A stretch of 64,000 nt of DNA from Sepioteuthis lessoniana. Taxonomy: Eukaryota; Mollusca; Cephalopoda; Myopsida; Loliginidae. Numbering within the stretch: position 1 is the first letter of the stretch; each line of letters starts with the position of its first letter. A model generated the notes under the pieces. The model saw nothing but the letters and a program-made list of their open reading frames with translations, had not been told where the DNA came from and made no database searches. The DNA is taken from the NCBI GenBank assembly GCA_963585895.1, contig OY757934.1, positions 41,009,354 to 41,073,353 on the forward strand, in the 5' to 3' direction. Below, in pieces: positions 40,869-52,137 of the stretch. A program made the position numbers and the translations under genes.

Positions 40869-41270
40869 AATTTGAAAGCCGCAAAAATGAACGTGTAACG
40901 AAGTCTAATTAAGGAATTTCTGCTTTACAAGTTCGAAGTGGGCCATTACGCAATGGAAGTTACCATAAAGGTTTGTTTTATGAAAGGTGAAGGAGTCGTT
41001 AATCACACAGTACAGTAAAACCTGATGGTTGAAGAAATTTCGCTTGAACTTCGACGATCAGGAAAGGTCAAGTAGACTTAAAAGCGTTGATTCCAAGCTA
41101 TGGATATAAATTAGGTGAGTAGCACTCGGAGAGTATCAGGCGGGTTCAGCATCTCACAGTCCAGAGCGGTTCGTCACCTTCACAACTTCAGTAAAAACAT
41201 CCAGAACTGCCAAATTGTGCCTTATGTTAACAAAATATTGCAAAATTTTTTATTCACATTATTATATGAA
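40869..41270 (+). pseudogene. mariner transposase N-terminal fragment
   Basis: Across frames: IKEFLLYKFEVGHYAMEVTI, KGEGVVNHTVQ, then VSSTRRVSGGFSISQSRAVR, HLHNFSKNIQNCQIVPYVNK and ILQNF. This is the paired helix-turn-helix DNA-binding half of a mariner transposase, with the YKFExGHNAxE-type start. Stops and a frameshift (around 41030-41100) are present. The catalytic domain is absent. It is preceded by the triplicated 5' end. Confidence 0.75.
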
Positions 41271-41444
41271 TAGAAATATTTGGTAATTAAATGACTAAAT
41301 CTAGTCGAGGTAGTAGTTGAGTTGCGGTAAAGACAATGGGTAGTGATGAGAAAAGCTTCCATATAAAAAACCATTGTTGAATTACAACCTTGAGTTTTGT
41401 TTCACTTTCCCTTCTGTCAGAATTTATTGTATCATTCAATATAT
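41271..41444. other. unassigned spacer
   Basis: No recognised feature. Confidence 0.4.
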
Positions 41445-41980
41445 ATTTAGCCAAACTGTTACAGGCAAGATGTGATCCTATTTACCAACCCCTCCGCTCG
41501 GGCAGGATATGACACAAGGTCAATTTTTAGGCGGAGTTTAACAGGTTTGAATTCAGAGTTTTCCTTCTCCTAGACTAGTTGCCTCACCAAGGCTGAAGAA
41601 TCTAGTCTGTCCTACTATTTACCCATAGCTGGAGGGAGAATAATTGGATTCATACCTTTCCCAAGGGTATTAGTGCTATGTGAAATGCAATCAGTCTCGT
41701 CCAGGACGTACCAATTACAGGCAAGATGTGATACAAGGTCAATTTTTAAGAGGAGTAAAGCTGGTTAGTATTATGTTTTTTTCCTTCTATTAGACTGTTT
41801 GCCTAGCCAAAGCTAAAGAACCCAGTCTGCTCAACTATTTACCCATATGAAGGAAAGAACAGATAGATTCATGCCTTCCTCAAGGGCATTAGCGTGAAGT
41901 GAAATGCAAACAGATTCGTCCAGGATTTGAACTCGGGTTATCGATTCAATTTCCTTCGATGATAACCGTTACGCTAAAAG
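41445..41980 (-). mobile_element. older SINE-A interrupted by a younger SINE-A
   Basis: The host SINE-A occupies about 41445-41476 and 41717-41980 (minus). It is diverged from the consensus (GTTACAGGCAAGATGTGATA for the usual GGGCAGGATATGACA). The head ends near TTACGCTAAAAGC. Removing the insert restores continuity. Confidence 0.85.
41461..41732 (-). mobile_element. 5'-truncated SINE-A nested in SINE-A, 16-bp TSD
   Basis: ACAGGCAAGATGTGAT occurs at 41461-41476 and 41717-41732. The insert (41477-41716) is close to consensus but stops in TCGTCCAGGA, before the B box, so the tRNA head is lost. The insertion is therefore younger than the host SINE and truncated at integration. Confidence 0.93.
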
Positions 41981-42667
41981 CTCCTCATCATTCGAGATAT
42001 AATCATTAGAACGAATATAAGATTTGATGTATATGTTTATTACATCCTACTCGGTAGAATCTGTGAAACACTGGTGCAGCATTCTTCTGCTGTTAGTTAA
42101 TCCAAAAAAGCGTGGTTGATTCTACCCTAGTCTTCGCCACTTTAAACAAATCACTTGCATAAGCAATCTCGTGGTTTATATCTTTAACCTACTCGTGATA
42201 TAAGTTGTTTGAAAAATATTTTTCTTAAAGAATAAAAAATCTTTTAAAACATTATCGAGAAAAGTAAACGAGAATTATCTGAAAATTTTGAACTAAGAAA
42301 AAAAAATCAAATTCAAAGATTTAAAACATGTTATAATGTGAAAGAAAAAAGTTGACAAATTAAGTCTGTTCACTTATAAAATCATATTTTATTCCTGAAT
42401 TAAAAAATTACATTTGATCATCGTTGCCCAGCTTAAACAAAGCCTGACCCGTTTACAAAAACTTCTTTCGTTTCCCAATGATACCTGCATCGATAAGATA
42501 AGATCTAAAAATGTTTGAATTCGAGTTACGTTTACTGGATTTTTAACCTGGACTAACGAAAAACGATAATAGTCAAATAATGATTAAAAAATAAGCGTAT
42601 TTAATATTTGATGTAAAGATTAATTAGTCGGTACCTTCATAATTTTTTGCAGAAAACAATGCATAAT
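41981..42667. other. AT-rich stretch, nothing recognised
   Basis: No supported gene or repeat. Confidence 0.5.
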
Positions 42668-42669
42668 TC

Positions 42670-42708
<39 letters not shown>

Positions 42709-42712
42709 GCAC

Positions 42713-42745
<33 letters not shown>

Positions 42746-42780
42746 ATGTGTGTGTGTGTTTCGGTGTTTGTGTGTTCGTG
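42668..42780. repeat. (CT)n(CA)n(TA)n(TG)n compound microsatellite
   Basis: Four dinucleotide motifs occur in series. The symmetrical frames on both strands are artefacts. Confidence 0.95.
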
Positions 42781-42794
42781 TGTGTGTAGTGCGT

Positions 42795-43140
42795 ATGTAG
42801 TGTGTCCGAAAACTAACGGGACTAGTGTCACAAATAATGTATTTCACTTTCAAACAACAAACTTGATGGTTTCTCTTCAAAGAAACTCTTCTCGAGTCTA
42901 ACGTTCTTTTCCATTATAATCTGGTACACTGCTCTTCTCTGCTGGAGGGATTCTTCTGAGATGCTCTTCAGAACCACCATTAAGGTTCTCTAGAAGGCTT
43001 CCACACTTTCAAAACAGCTCCCCTCGGTGTTCCACTTGTGCTTAGGAAAAGGAAAACTCATACGGAACAAGATCAGGTGAATAGGGAGGTTGTTCCCAAC
43101 GGCGATGTTCTCGGTCGGATGCTTAGCACACCCAGTCCAA
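42795..43140 (-). pseudogene. mariner transposase C-terminal fragment
   Basis: Minus strand: PPYSPDLVPYEFSF near 43095-43050 (third catalytic Asp region), KHKWNTEGSCFESVEAFW, SISEESLQQRRAVYQIIMEK, NVRLEKSSLKRN, and a terminal region CDTSPVSFRTHY that reads into the terminal repeat GTGTCCGAAAACTAACGGGA at about 42799. A frameshift lies near 43060. This is a different mariner lineage from the FLJ37770-like copies. Upstream domains are not found beyond 43260. Confidence 0.7.
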
Positions 43141-43288
43141 TTAGTTTTCTGATATGCCCAAATGCTCGGTGTTAATCTTCAAAACATTGTCCTTTTTTAT
43201 GTCCTGCTGACTTGCGATCATTCGAATTGTCAACTAACGATCGCTGTACACCACTTGTATTACCTGCGCGACGTTGAAGGCCTCTCGC

Positions 43289-43573
43289 TCCTGGTGGTGT
43301 AATGGTTATCGTCGTAGGAAATGGATACGACGACACGATTTCAAATCCTGGACCAGGCTAATTGCATTTCACATAGCACTAATACTCTTGGGAAAGGTAT
43401 GAATCCAATTATTCTCCCTCCAGCTATAGGTGAATAGTAGGACAGACTAGGTTCTACAGCCTTGGTGAGGCAACTAGTCTACAAGAAGGAAAACTGAATT
43501 CAAACCTGTTAAACTCCGCTTAAAAATTGACCTTGTGTCATATCCTGCCCGAGCGGAGGGGTTGGGTAAATAT
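43289..43573 (+). mobile_element. SINE-A
   Basis: The head is GGTGGTGTAATGGTTATCGT with B box ATTTCAAATCCTGG, and the body is full-length to GAGGGGTTGGGTAAATAT. No clean TSD was seen. Confidence 0.88.
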
Positions 43574-43617
43574 GCATACAGAACACATAATTCCGTTACT
43601 TTTCCGACAGACTTCGT

Positions 43618-43667
43618 ACATCTATCTATCTATCTATCAAGAGAGAGAGAGAGAGAGAGAGAGAGAA
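43618..43667. repeat. (TCTA)n and (GA)n microsatellites
   Basis: Short tetranucleotide and dinucleotide tracts. Confidence 0.9.
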
Positions 43668-43827
43668 TAAGATTCGTGAAAGTTTTGTTTATTTGACTTA
43701 TCGCTAACCTCCGTGAATCAGTGTGTAAACAGCTGACAAAGAAGACTGCTCAAAGGAAACATGGGAAACAAGATGTCTAGAGATTTTATTATAATTCCTT
43801 GAAATTTTGGATAGCATTTGATAAATA

Positions 43828-45055
43828 CAAGGCTCATGAAATAGGTTTCCAGACTTTTTTCGTATGGGCACTTTTATTGATAGTACACACATGAAACTCT
43901 AGTCCTCTTCGAAGTTATCTCCCCCAGCTGCAATGCACTTGTACTGTTCCAACAACTTCTGGAAGGCCTCATGGAAGTCTTCTTGTGTGAGCGTATCAAT
44001 GAACTTCGTCACAGCCTCTTTCATCTCCTCAATTGTCTCATAACGACAGCCTCTAAGTTTTTCCTTGAGCTTAGGTAATAACTAAAAGTCACAGGGAGAA
44101 AGGTCTGGACTATTGGGAGGCTGAGGAACTGTCTTGATACCCATCTTGGTCAAATAGTCTGTGACAAGGATGGAGTTGTGGACTGGTGCATTGTCCTGGA
44201 GGAAATGCCACTGACCCGATTTGAAGAGTGCTGGCCTCTTCCGACGGAATCTCTTCCTGAACTCCCTTAAAACCTCAACATAGCATTCCTTGTTGATTGT
44301 CTGTCCAGTGGGAACCCAGTGCATGTAGATCATGCCAGTGCAGTCAAAAAGGGATCATCAAAAGTTTGTGGGTGGATTTGCTCTGTCTGGCCTTCCTGGG
44401 TATGAATTGATCAGCTCGACCATCTCCCTGCTGTCGTGACAACGTCTTTCTTTCTGATCTTCTCTGGGCACCCTTGGGACAAACTTCGCGCAAATCTTCT
44501 GCATCTCCAGTTCCTCGCGAATAATTTTGTGTACAGTTCCCACACTGACATCAAACAGTGCACTTATTGTCTCTATGGACACACGACAGTCCTTATCTAT
44601 AAAATTCTTTATTTGACCAATCAACTCTGATGTTCTGACCTTTTTACCTCTCCCACACCTCTCACCATCCCTCACAGACTCCCTGCCTATCTTGAGTCTC
44701 TTATGCCACTCAAAATCTGATGCTCGATTCATGCAAGATGGTCAAAAAGCAGTCCGAAGCATTCCATACGTTTCTGTGGCATTTTTTCCAAATTTAAAAC
44801 AATTCTATTACATATCGTTCTTCTAAAGTGTCCTCACGTCCAGATTGCATTTTTGAAATTCACCAGCTGTGACAATCAGGGTTTAGTAGGGTGTATTCCA
44901 ATTGCTGCAGTCGCTGTTCATTTGAACCTGAAATCATAAACATTGGTTAGTCGTCTCATAAGATGTATAGCAATAACATACTGAATTTTCAAGAACCTAC
45001 GACAATTTTAAATTCCTGTACAAAGAAAGTCTGGAAACTTATTGAGGGCACCTTG
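43828..45055 (-). pseudogene. mariner (FLJ37770-like), near full length but missing the first catalytic Asp
   Basis: The element is about 1,228 bp between TA dinucleotides, with terminal repeats sharing TTTCCAGACTTT. On the minus strand, the frame 44732-44358 gives MNRASDFEWHKRLKIGRESV, ELIGQIKNFIDKDCRVSIET (helix-turn-helix) and CAKFVPRVPREDQKERR. It then ends in PGRPDRANPPTNF, an out-of-frame reading of the KARQSKSTHKL region, because an internal deletion removed the CDESW block with the first Asp. The next frame (44333-44082) has MIYMHWVPTGQTINKECYVE, VLREFRKRFRRKRPALFKSG, QDNAPVH (second Asp) and PDLSPCDF (third Asp). The C-terminus CIAAGGDNFEED follows near 43930. Cut-and-paste at TA sites is the family reaction. 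This copy is inactive. Confidence 0.9.
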
Positions 45056-45083
45056 TATATATATATATATGGTATAAAAATAA

Positions 45084-45163
<80 letters not shown>
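45056..45163. repeat. (TA)n and (GA)n microsatellites
   Basis: (TA)n occurs at 45056-45070 and 45090-45134, and (GA)n at 45134-45162. They begin at the mariner boundary. Confidence 0.95.
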
Positions 45164-45167
<4 letters not shown>

Positions 45168-45187
45168 AAAGACAGACATAGAGTAAG

Positions 45188-45430
45188 GCATACGTGGCGT
45201 AATGGTTATCGTCGTAAGAAATGGACACGGCGACCCGTGTTCAAATTCTAGATGAAGTTGTTTGCATTTTATACGTGCATTTTATACGTGCTAATACTCT
45301 TTCGGCAGACTGGGCTCTTTAACCTTGATATTACAACCGGCATATGAATGGAAAACTCTGAATTCAAACCTGTTAAATTCCATTTAAAATTTGATCTTGT
45401 ATCGTATTCTGCTCTTGTGTGCGTATTAAA
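45188..45430 (+). mobile_element. SINE-A, diverged and internally deleted
   Basis: The head CGTGGCGTAATGGTTATCGT and B-box GTGTTCAAATTCTAG are followed by a shortened body (about 60 bp missing around 45300) and GAATTCAAACCTGTTAAATT...TTGATCTTGTATCG. Confidence 0.8.
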
Positions 45431-45504
45431 GTGAGACTCAGGTGATATGGTTACACTTAATTATCCATCTCATTAACTGACGTTTAATCAACAATACACA
45501 AAAG

Positions 45505-45537
<33 letters not shown>

Positions 45538-45587
45538 TTCACACATACGTACATATTTATCTAGCTATCTATTTTAGTATGTTCATA

Positions 45588-45618
<31 letters not shown>

Positions 45619-46589
45619 CCAGTTAGCTAGCTTGCTATACGCTTACCTATTGGTGTTTTTTATAGAACGAGGTTTCACAAGGTAGTACTGCAGAACGTTC
45701 GTTCTTCTAGTGAGATTGAACCTAACTGAGCTCAGTCCACAACAGTTTGGGCCACTGTTCCTAATTTATCTGTTCACAAATCATTCTTCGGTATTTTCCC
45801 TAGGGAGATGCACATTTTCAACGTTCAGTCTTTGAGTACCTATCTACATGGACGAAAACGACTTAGTAATATATTGCCCTACACGTGAGGCGCACCCATA
45901 AAAAGTATACTAAGAAGACTAGGGTAATTACTTCATCTGTTGCCCGAGAGACGCGTTTCCTGGAAGTCTTCGCGTTAAACAGACCTAGTGACTGATCTAG
46001 CAGCCGCCAATTGGATGAGGGGGTTTAGTTGATATGGCGTTTTCCAGCATGACAGAAAATAAAAGAGCCGAATTCGTTCAGTAGGTCCAGAATCTAATCA
46101 AAATCACCAAACAGCTGAGGTTGGCCAAGGCCACCTTCGACCATGTTATGCTCGAAGACATCGAATACATGATTCTTCTTCCTCCAAAATGGCACATGAA
46201 AAAGTTTTGAATTATTTCCATTCAAAATCAACGTAGTTAATTTTTTTTTTTTTAAATCAAATTCATTTCCTTCCAAAAAATACAAATTTGCTGAAAATAA
46301 AAGTCACCATTTACTGACATAGGTAAGTAGTCAAGTTTTTCTGGGTCAAGCATTTTTGGGATCTGACATTAAAGCCAAGCTGAGTAGTTTATAAATGACA
46401 GTTATATAAAATGTCACATTAACATTTGATAAGTGAAGATAACGGACCTCTCAAACAGACAGCAATGAAAATCTTTTGTGTGTTGTTGATTAAACATGTC
46501 AGTTAATGGAATGGATAATTATGTGAAATCATGTCTCCAGGTTCTCTTTTTCACACACACAGATACACGAATGCGTATGTATGTGTGTG
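45431..46589. other. unassigned stretch
   Basis: (TA)n(GA)n lies at 45504-45537 and (TCTG/TCTA)n near 45590-45618. GC-richer sequence at 45850-46080 contains AATAAAAG near 46060 and could be LTR-derived, but I cannot support boundaries. Confidence 0.4.
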
Positions 46590-46593
46590 TGTG

Positions 46594-46662
<69 letters not shown>
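46590..46662. repeat. (CA)n microsatellite, about 65 bp
   Basis: A long AC repeat with a GTGTGCGCGC inverted lead-in at 46577-46598. Confidence 0.95.
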
Positions 46663-46664
<2 letters not shown>

Positions 46665-46894
46665 ATCTATCCATTATTATCTATTTGAGAATTATCCTTA
46701 TGTTCATATATGTAATAGTAACCGATCAAAAAATCCCAAATTCCAGCGAGATTTTTACCTGTGCAATGCACTTAAATTACATTAGGTTAAAAAGTAAGCA
46801 ATTTACTGTTTAATCTATCCCTATCGACCAACGCTCTGGCTAAGTCCAGATGTGCACACAGAACTGATGAATAAAGTTTTTGCAGGTTAGTCAA

Positions 46895-47030
46895 CACTGG
46901 TGTGTCCTTGTGTAGGAGTCCATTGGAGAAAGTCGCTAATGAGTTCGTCCTTACTTCCCCACCATGTCTTGTTCGTTTTTTTTGGATAATTTGTTAGATG
47001 GGAGGTATGTGGCGTATAACAGTATGTCGT
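46895..47030 (-). mobile_element. LINE-APE 3' fragment
   Basis: The plus strand has GAGTCCATTGGAGAA, GCTAATGAGTTCGTCCTTAC and TCTTGTTCG, the reverse complement of the DELI-DVLxW and TRHxGH region. Highly truncated. Confidence 0.65.
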
Positions 47031-47085
47031 ATTCTGTAAGGTAATAGGGCATTTAGATAGATTTTAGTTAAGGGAAAAATAATAT

Positions 47086-47088
47086 ATT

Positions 47089-47120
<32 letters not shown>

Positions 47121-47405
47121 TATATTTACCAACCCCTCCGCTCGGGCAGGATATGACACTAGGTCAATTTTTAACCGGAGTTTAACAGGCTTGAATTTAG
47201 AGTTTTCCTTCTCCTAGACTAGTTGCCTTGCCAAGGCTGAAGAACCTAGTCTGCCCAACTATTTATCCATAGCTGGAGGGAGAATAATTGTATTAATACC
47301 TTTCCCAAGGGTATCAGTGCTATGTGAAATGTAATCAGTCTTGTCCAGGATTTGAACTCGTGTCGCCGTGTCCATTTCCTACGACGATAACCATTACACC
47401 ACGGG
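47086..47405 (-). mobile_element. SINE-A next to (TA)n
   Basis: A (TA)n tract lies at 47086-47112. A full-length minus-strand SINE-A follows (47123-47405) with the head TGCCCGTGGTGTAATGGTTA complement at 47386-47405, and ATATATAT follows on the far side. The flanking TA repeats prevent TSD definition. Confidence 0.9.
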
Positions 47406-48066
47406 CATATATATATATTGTAAGTGCTTTATTCTAAAAGAAAAATGCTTATTAGCAATTTTTTCTTGTGGGCTCTGGTGATTTCTTGAAGCATTCAAAT
47501 GGATTTCCTTTGTAATTTGATCCTGCACTGAGCAGAGATGTGATCGGTGTAATATATCTTAGTCAAGACATAGGCACATTGGTTTTAATCGTTAAACGAA
47601 ACGACGCCGTGACCCTAAGTTAGCATGAAGCTACACGCAGAAAAAGAAAACAAAGAAACTTGAAATGAATATTTTTACGCTCCCATATGCCAAGCGGACT
47701 TGCAGGGTCCTATTCGTTCCCGCCAAGTCCACCTGTTAAAGCTGGGCATATAGGTAGGCAGTGGATTGCCAACGCTATTTAATAATGACAGATATCACCA
47801 ACCCCTTTGCTGATCCACATTTTAAAGCCACTAGTTGAATTGTTGGTGAAATATTGAAATCAAACTCAGTTAACTGGCTTCCTTTCCCTCCTCAAATACA
47901 AGGCCTTCAACAATTACATTTCATTTATGAAAGAATGACTCCGAAATTGCTGTGTTGGTTTAATAAAATCAAAAATAGAAATATTCTTTTATTGAACAAA
48001 AACAATTCAGGCAAAAGATTGAAATGAGGAAATTGTTATTTACAGGATGGAAAGAAAAACCAGTTT
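47406..48066. other. unassigned stretch
   Basis: No recognised gene. It contains an imperfect inverted pair GGACTTG...CAAGTCC near 47695-47730. Confidence 0.4.
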
Positions 48067-48390
48067 ATCAACACAATTAATACATGGAGATGCCCGTGGT
48101 GTAATGGTTATCATCGTAGGAAATGGACACGGCGACACGAGTTCAAATCCTGGACGAGACTGATTGCATTTCACATAGCACCCTTGGGAAAGATACGAAT
48201 TCAATTATTCTCCCTCCAGCTATGGGTAAATAGTAGGGCAGACTAGGTTCTTCAGCCTTGGTGAGGCAACTAGTCTAGGAGAAGGAAAACTCTGAATTCA
48301 AACCTGTTAAACTCCGCTTAAAAATTGACCTTGTGTCATATTCTGCCCGAGCGGAGGGGTTGGGGAAATAGGATCAACACAATTGATACA
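48067..48390 (+). mobile_element. SINE-A with 18-bp TSD (one mismatch)
   Basis: ATCAACACAATTAATACA at 48067-48084 and ATCAACACAATTGATACA at 48373-48390 flank a full-length plus-strand SINE-A. A six-base deletion in the ACTAATACCC motif distinguishes this copy. Confidence 0.93.
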
Positions 48391-49663
48391 GTCCAACTTC
48401 TCAGACTTCAGGTCTGGTAACGGAATAAGGATTACCAGGTTTTATCATTTAGGGAGTATTCCTTCTTCTTTTCCTCCCTTTTGCTTATCAGAGATCAACA
48501 AGTTATCAATTATATAGTTCAATTCAACAATATAAGGAAGGAGGAAATTATTATTGAAAAGGATGACAATAAAAATTCTAATTCTCGACTTTCTGATTCG
48601 GTCACACCAGGTTAGCTCAAAAAGGTTTTTCAATCAGAGATATTCTTCTCCTCTCTGCTTTCTATTCACACCAACATGAATAGAACAACAAGAGAAACTT
48701 AGATTATAGTTTTACTTACTAGGGATTTCGAAGAATTAGCTTGCTTGAATTTTAGTCTTTTCTTTTCTCTTATTTATTTCATTATAGGCTCTCATCACCG
48801 CGTTAATTGAAAGACACACGTCTTATTTCATAAAAGACCAAAATTTACTGAGGTTTCCTTTTATTTCTTTTTCGTGGACTGATCTTCAACTTTGTGTATT
48901 TTAATTAACGAGATCCCCAGACCCCGGAGTATGAATTTATTCGAGGAGAAATCTCTTTCTTTCATTCTTCTCTGCTTCGCAGGATTCCCGTTCCAGGAAC
49001 TTAGATATGAATTTCTTCCATGTCCAAATTAGAACGCCTTTTCCCTCTCGAGAATAAACCACAACTGATTATTTTCCGTTGTTTTAAAAATGATCACGTA
49101 TTAGCTTTTGCGGTTTATTTCCTCGCTCCAATTACAGTCGGTGTCTGTGTCTCTCCACTGACGTATACATATTCAGTAGCGAGCGAGGTTCTTGCATGAC
49201 CATTTCTCCTATTTTTTAATAGAGAGAGTCAAAGAGAGAGCGTTCCTATCGTCTAGATCTTTTTTGCCCTGGCGACTACTGTCTCTTTGTGTCAAAGTCT
49301 TTGCTCGAGTTGTTTGTACTTCCTCCAAACACCCATTCTTCTCACACCCATAGTGAATGTATAAGGATGTTGTATTTCATCGTCACAGTATGCACTTCCT
49401 GTTTCTCAAATGTTGTGATATTGTTGATAGTTCGTGAAAATTCTACACACCGGCGATAGTTATAAAAGGTGGTCCTGTCCTAGAAGGACGGGAGCGTAAA
49501 TTCCAGCCGGCAGAGTAGAATTTTGCCTGACGCGTTGAATAGAGTAATTTCTGTCTGAAGAGCTGGACTCGGAATTTTTACCTGCTGAATTCGAGAAGTT
49601 GGGATACTACTAATCCCACCATTGGAAGTTTTTGTACATTCCTTCTCTCTCTCTATCCCTCCC
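48391..49663. other. unassigned stretch, possible LTR-like promoter
   Basis: A GTTATAAAAGG TATA-like box near 49458 lies in a locally GC-richer segment (49430-49600). No partner, TSD or polyadenylation signal was recognised, so I leave it unassigned. The 62-residue minus-strand frame near 48445 is not believed. Confidence 0.35.
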
Positions 49664-49880
49664 TACTGGCTGATAGAAACGACGAATCATATCAAACTCA
49701 CGACGTGTAAGAATAATAATACGCAGGAAAGTAATCTCTGTGGTGACAGAGATAAAACTATTAATTACATAAATTAATGTTGCAAACTCGCGCAAAAAAA
49801 CAGAACAGGCATGACTGAGCTGGAAAGGTGAACCACTGGGAATTGCCCAAGAAAGATAAATTTTACCATATTAATAAATT
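49664..49880 (+). pseudogene. LINE-Z zinc-module fragment
   Basis: Short plus-strand remnant: LCGDRDKTINYIN-like near 49738-49775, then a GTGAACCACTGGGAATTG block equal to the VIHWELC codons. Truncated on both sides and frameshifted. Confidence 0.65.
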
Positions 49881-49885
49881 TTACC

Positions 49886-50235
49886 AAACTAATAAATAAG
49901 GGACCACATATATATAAATGCTCACAAAATTTACATTTGTATACAACATAGGAATGAATAACACATTCATTTCGAAAAAAGTTCAAAATGGTTAGTAACA
50001 GTGTTTTATGCTAAATTATCATTTAAAAATGCATGCATGATTTTTATTTAATTTTGTCATTGTAAAAGTCAGTGGTGTATACTATTATGTGTCTTAAATG
50101 AAAGAACAATGAACTGTAAGCCCGAACTAGAATATTGAACTTGAACGAAAAGATTCACTTTTGGAACGTGAAATTCTATTTTTAGTAAAAGGGTAGAATT
50201 ATAACGCGTGTTGGTGTCAAGTTCAGAAGACAGAA

Positions 50236-50266
<31 letters not shown>

Positions 50267-50323
50267 AAAGGCTAGGTAGGAACTAACAAGTAAATACCCC
50301 CACACCACCCTCGTCCATCAAAC
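49886..50323 (+). repeat. R repeat, unit 1
   Basis: GGGACCACATATATATAAAT...AATGAATAACACATTCATTT...AATGGTTAGTAACAGTG...TTAAATGAAAGAACAATG...GGAACGTGAAATTC...AAAGGGTAGAATTAT, ending before GGGACCACATG. A polypurine (AAAG)n lies at 50235-50265. Unit 2 follows directly, and a third copy lies at 56860-57260 on the minus strand. No conserved transposase motif was recognised. Confidence 0.8.
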
Positions 50324-50880
50324 AGTAGAGGGACCACATGTAAATAAATGCTCACAAAGTTTGAAAAAATTATACTAGAAAGACCATTTGTAAACATAGG
50401 AATGAATAACACGTCCATTTCGAAAAGAAGTCCAAAAATGGTTAGTGTTGTGTTCTGGTTAGTGAACACAAGTAGTAGTAATAATAAGACAAACCACTAT
50501 ATGTGAGGGAAATAGTTATATTTACAGGAAAGAGTATTTACAAGAGAGAGACTGTTAGTAATAGGAACTTAGGATTAGTGATAGAGTAAGGATATACTTC
50601 AACAATAGGAACGGCTCTTCTGGTCTGACTCGTAGGCTTATCCTTCCCAGACTGATCTCCGCAACAGCCATACATGGCAGATGGAACAGCTCATTATGCT
50701 GAAAAGGTTGGCGATACCCAACAGTTAGTAACATTGTTCTATACTAAATTATCATTTAAAAATACATGTATAATCTTTATTCATTTTTTTCATTGTAAAA
50801 GTCAGTGGTGTATACTATTGTGTCTTAAATGAAAGAACAATGGACAGTAAGACGAAAAATAAAAATCTTGAGCCTTGTCA
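50324..50880 (+). repeat. R repeat, unit 2, interrupted by a solo LTR
   Basis: The same order as unit 1: GGGACCACATGTAAATAAAT, GGAATGAATAACACGTCCAT, AATGGTTAG, [insert], GTTAGTAACATTG, GTAAAAGTCAGTGGTGTATA, AAATGAAAGAACAATGGACA. Removing 50446-50728 rejoins the two parts exactly as in unit 1. Confidence 0.9.
50441..50728. mobile_element. 278-bp solo LTR with 5-bp TSD
   Basis: The insert TGTTGTGTTCTGG...GATACCCAACA (50446-50723) begins TG, ends CA, and has TGTTG/CAACA inverted termini. It is flanked by GTTAG at 50441-50445 and 50724-50728. Homologous empty sites exist at about 49990 and 57190 (complement). Orientation and superfamily are not determined. Confidence 0.9.
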
Positions 50881-52137
50881 AAAAATCTAACGCTGTTGGA
50901 TTTATTTGCACCCCCAAAAGAAAAAAGTAAACGTAAAATAGAACATAAAGAAAAAACTATTTTAAAAAATTTATTAGTCCTGGAATTTAACTAAGTTAAA
51001 ATTTAACGAAAAAAAAAAAAGAGAAACGAAAGCTTTTTTTTTACGAATGCCATGGGAAGCAGCATGGTGGACGTAAAGGCGAGCGGATAAAACCTCTGAC
51101 GGCCTAACGCAATGCCTAACTTGGTCCTGGGTGTATGAATCTCACGGTTCAACGGTCAGGATAATTAGTTCGATCGGGGAACTACTGCTGCTCATCTATA
51201 AGGTTGGCTTCTATGGATGAGAATAAAAACAGCCATCGAAAGATAACCATGACCCACACTCAAATCACATATATAAACCGCATCGTTCTTCGTGCGGGTA
51301 AAAAAAGGGTGCGTCCAGCTGAGGTTGTTCGAAAAATCAGCTACAGAGCTCAAACAACAAAAATTACTAAAATGCAAACAAACAATACAAATAGTGACAT
51401 TCAACGTTAGAACCTTAAATAGAATAGGACAACTACCGGAGCTTACTGCATCGGCCGTAGAACATAACATAGATATACATGTAATATGCATTCAAGAACA
51501 CAGATACACATATAGCGAGGATATTAAATATCACGATACTGGCAATGGCTGGACGCTAGCCACTGTATCTGCATGGAAAAATTCTGTCAATGACACGATA
51601 GGAGGTGTAGGTATACTTATAGGTCCAAGAGCCTTAAAATCACTTAATAGCATTGAGAGAATGAAACCTAGGATGATGGTAGCTGCTTTTAATGGCAACC
51701 CCTGAGCAACAATCATCTCCAGCTACAGCCCTAGCAATGTTATTGAAGAAACTGAACTCGTTGCCTTCTACGATGGACTATCCCCTCTATTGAGTAGCAT
51801 TTAGAAACACAACGTTCTAGTCATTGGCAGAGCCATGAATGCCCCAATCAGGAAAAACGGAAACCACAAATAAAGCCTTCACAACTCGTCAAACAGGAAT
51901 AGACAACATCTAACAGATTTCACGATAGAAAATAGATTAGCATGCCTCAATACAAACTTTCAAAAAAGGGAGGGAAAATTATGGACCTAAACACACGCAA
52001 ACAATACTAAAGCACAGATAGACTACGTCTTTATAAAGAAGAAATGGAAAAATAGCGCAATGAATTGCGATGTATACGCCTTATTCGAAGGTGTGTCCTC
52101 CAATCACCGAATAGTCACGGCAAAAATACGATTCAGC

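Noticed and set aside
46496-46813. Plus-strand frames rich in His/Thr across (CA)n (also 1666-1905, 23548-23766, 60396-60657)
   Set aside because: Dinucleotide repeats read in frame. No independent evidence for genes.
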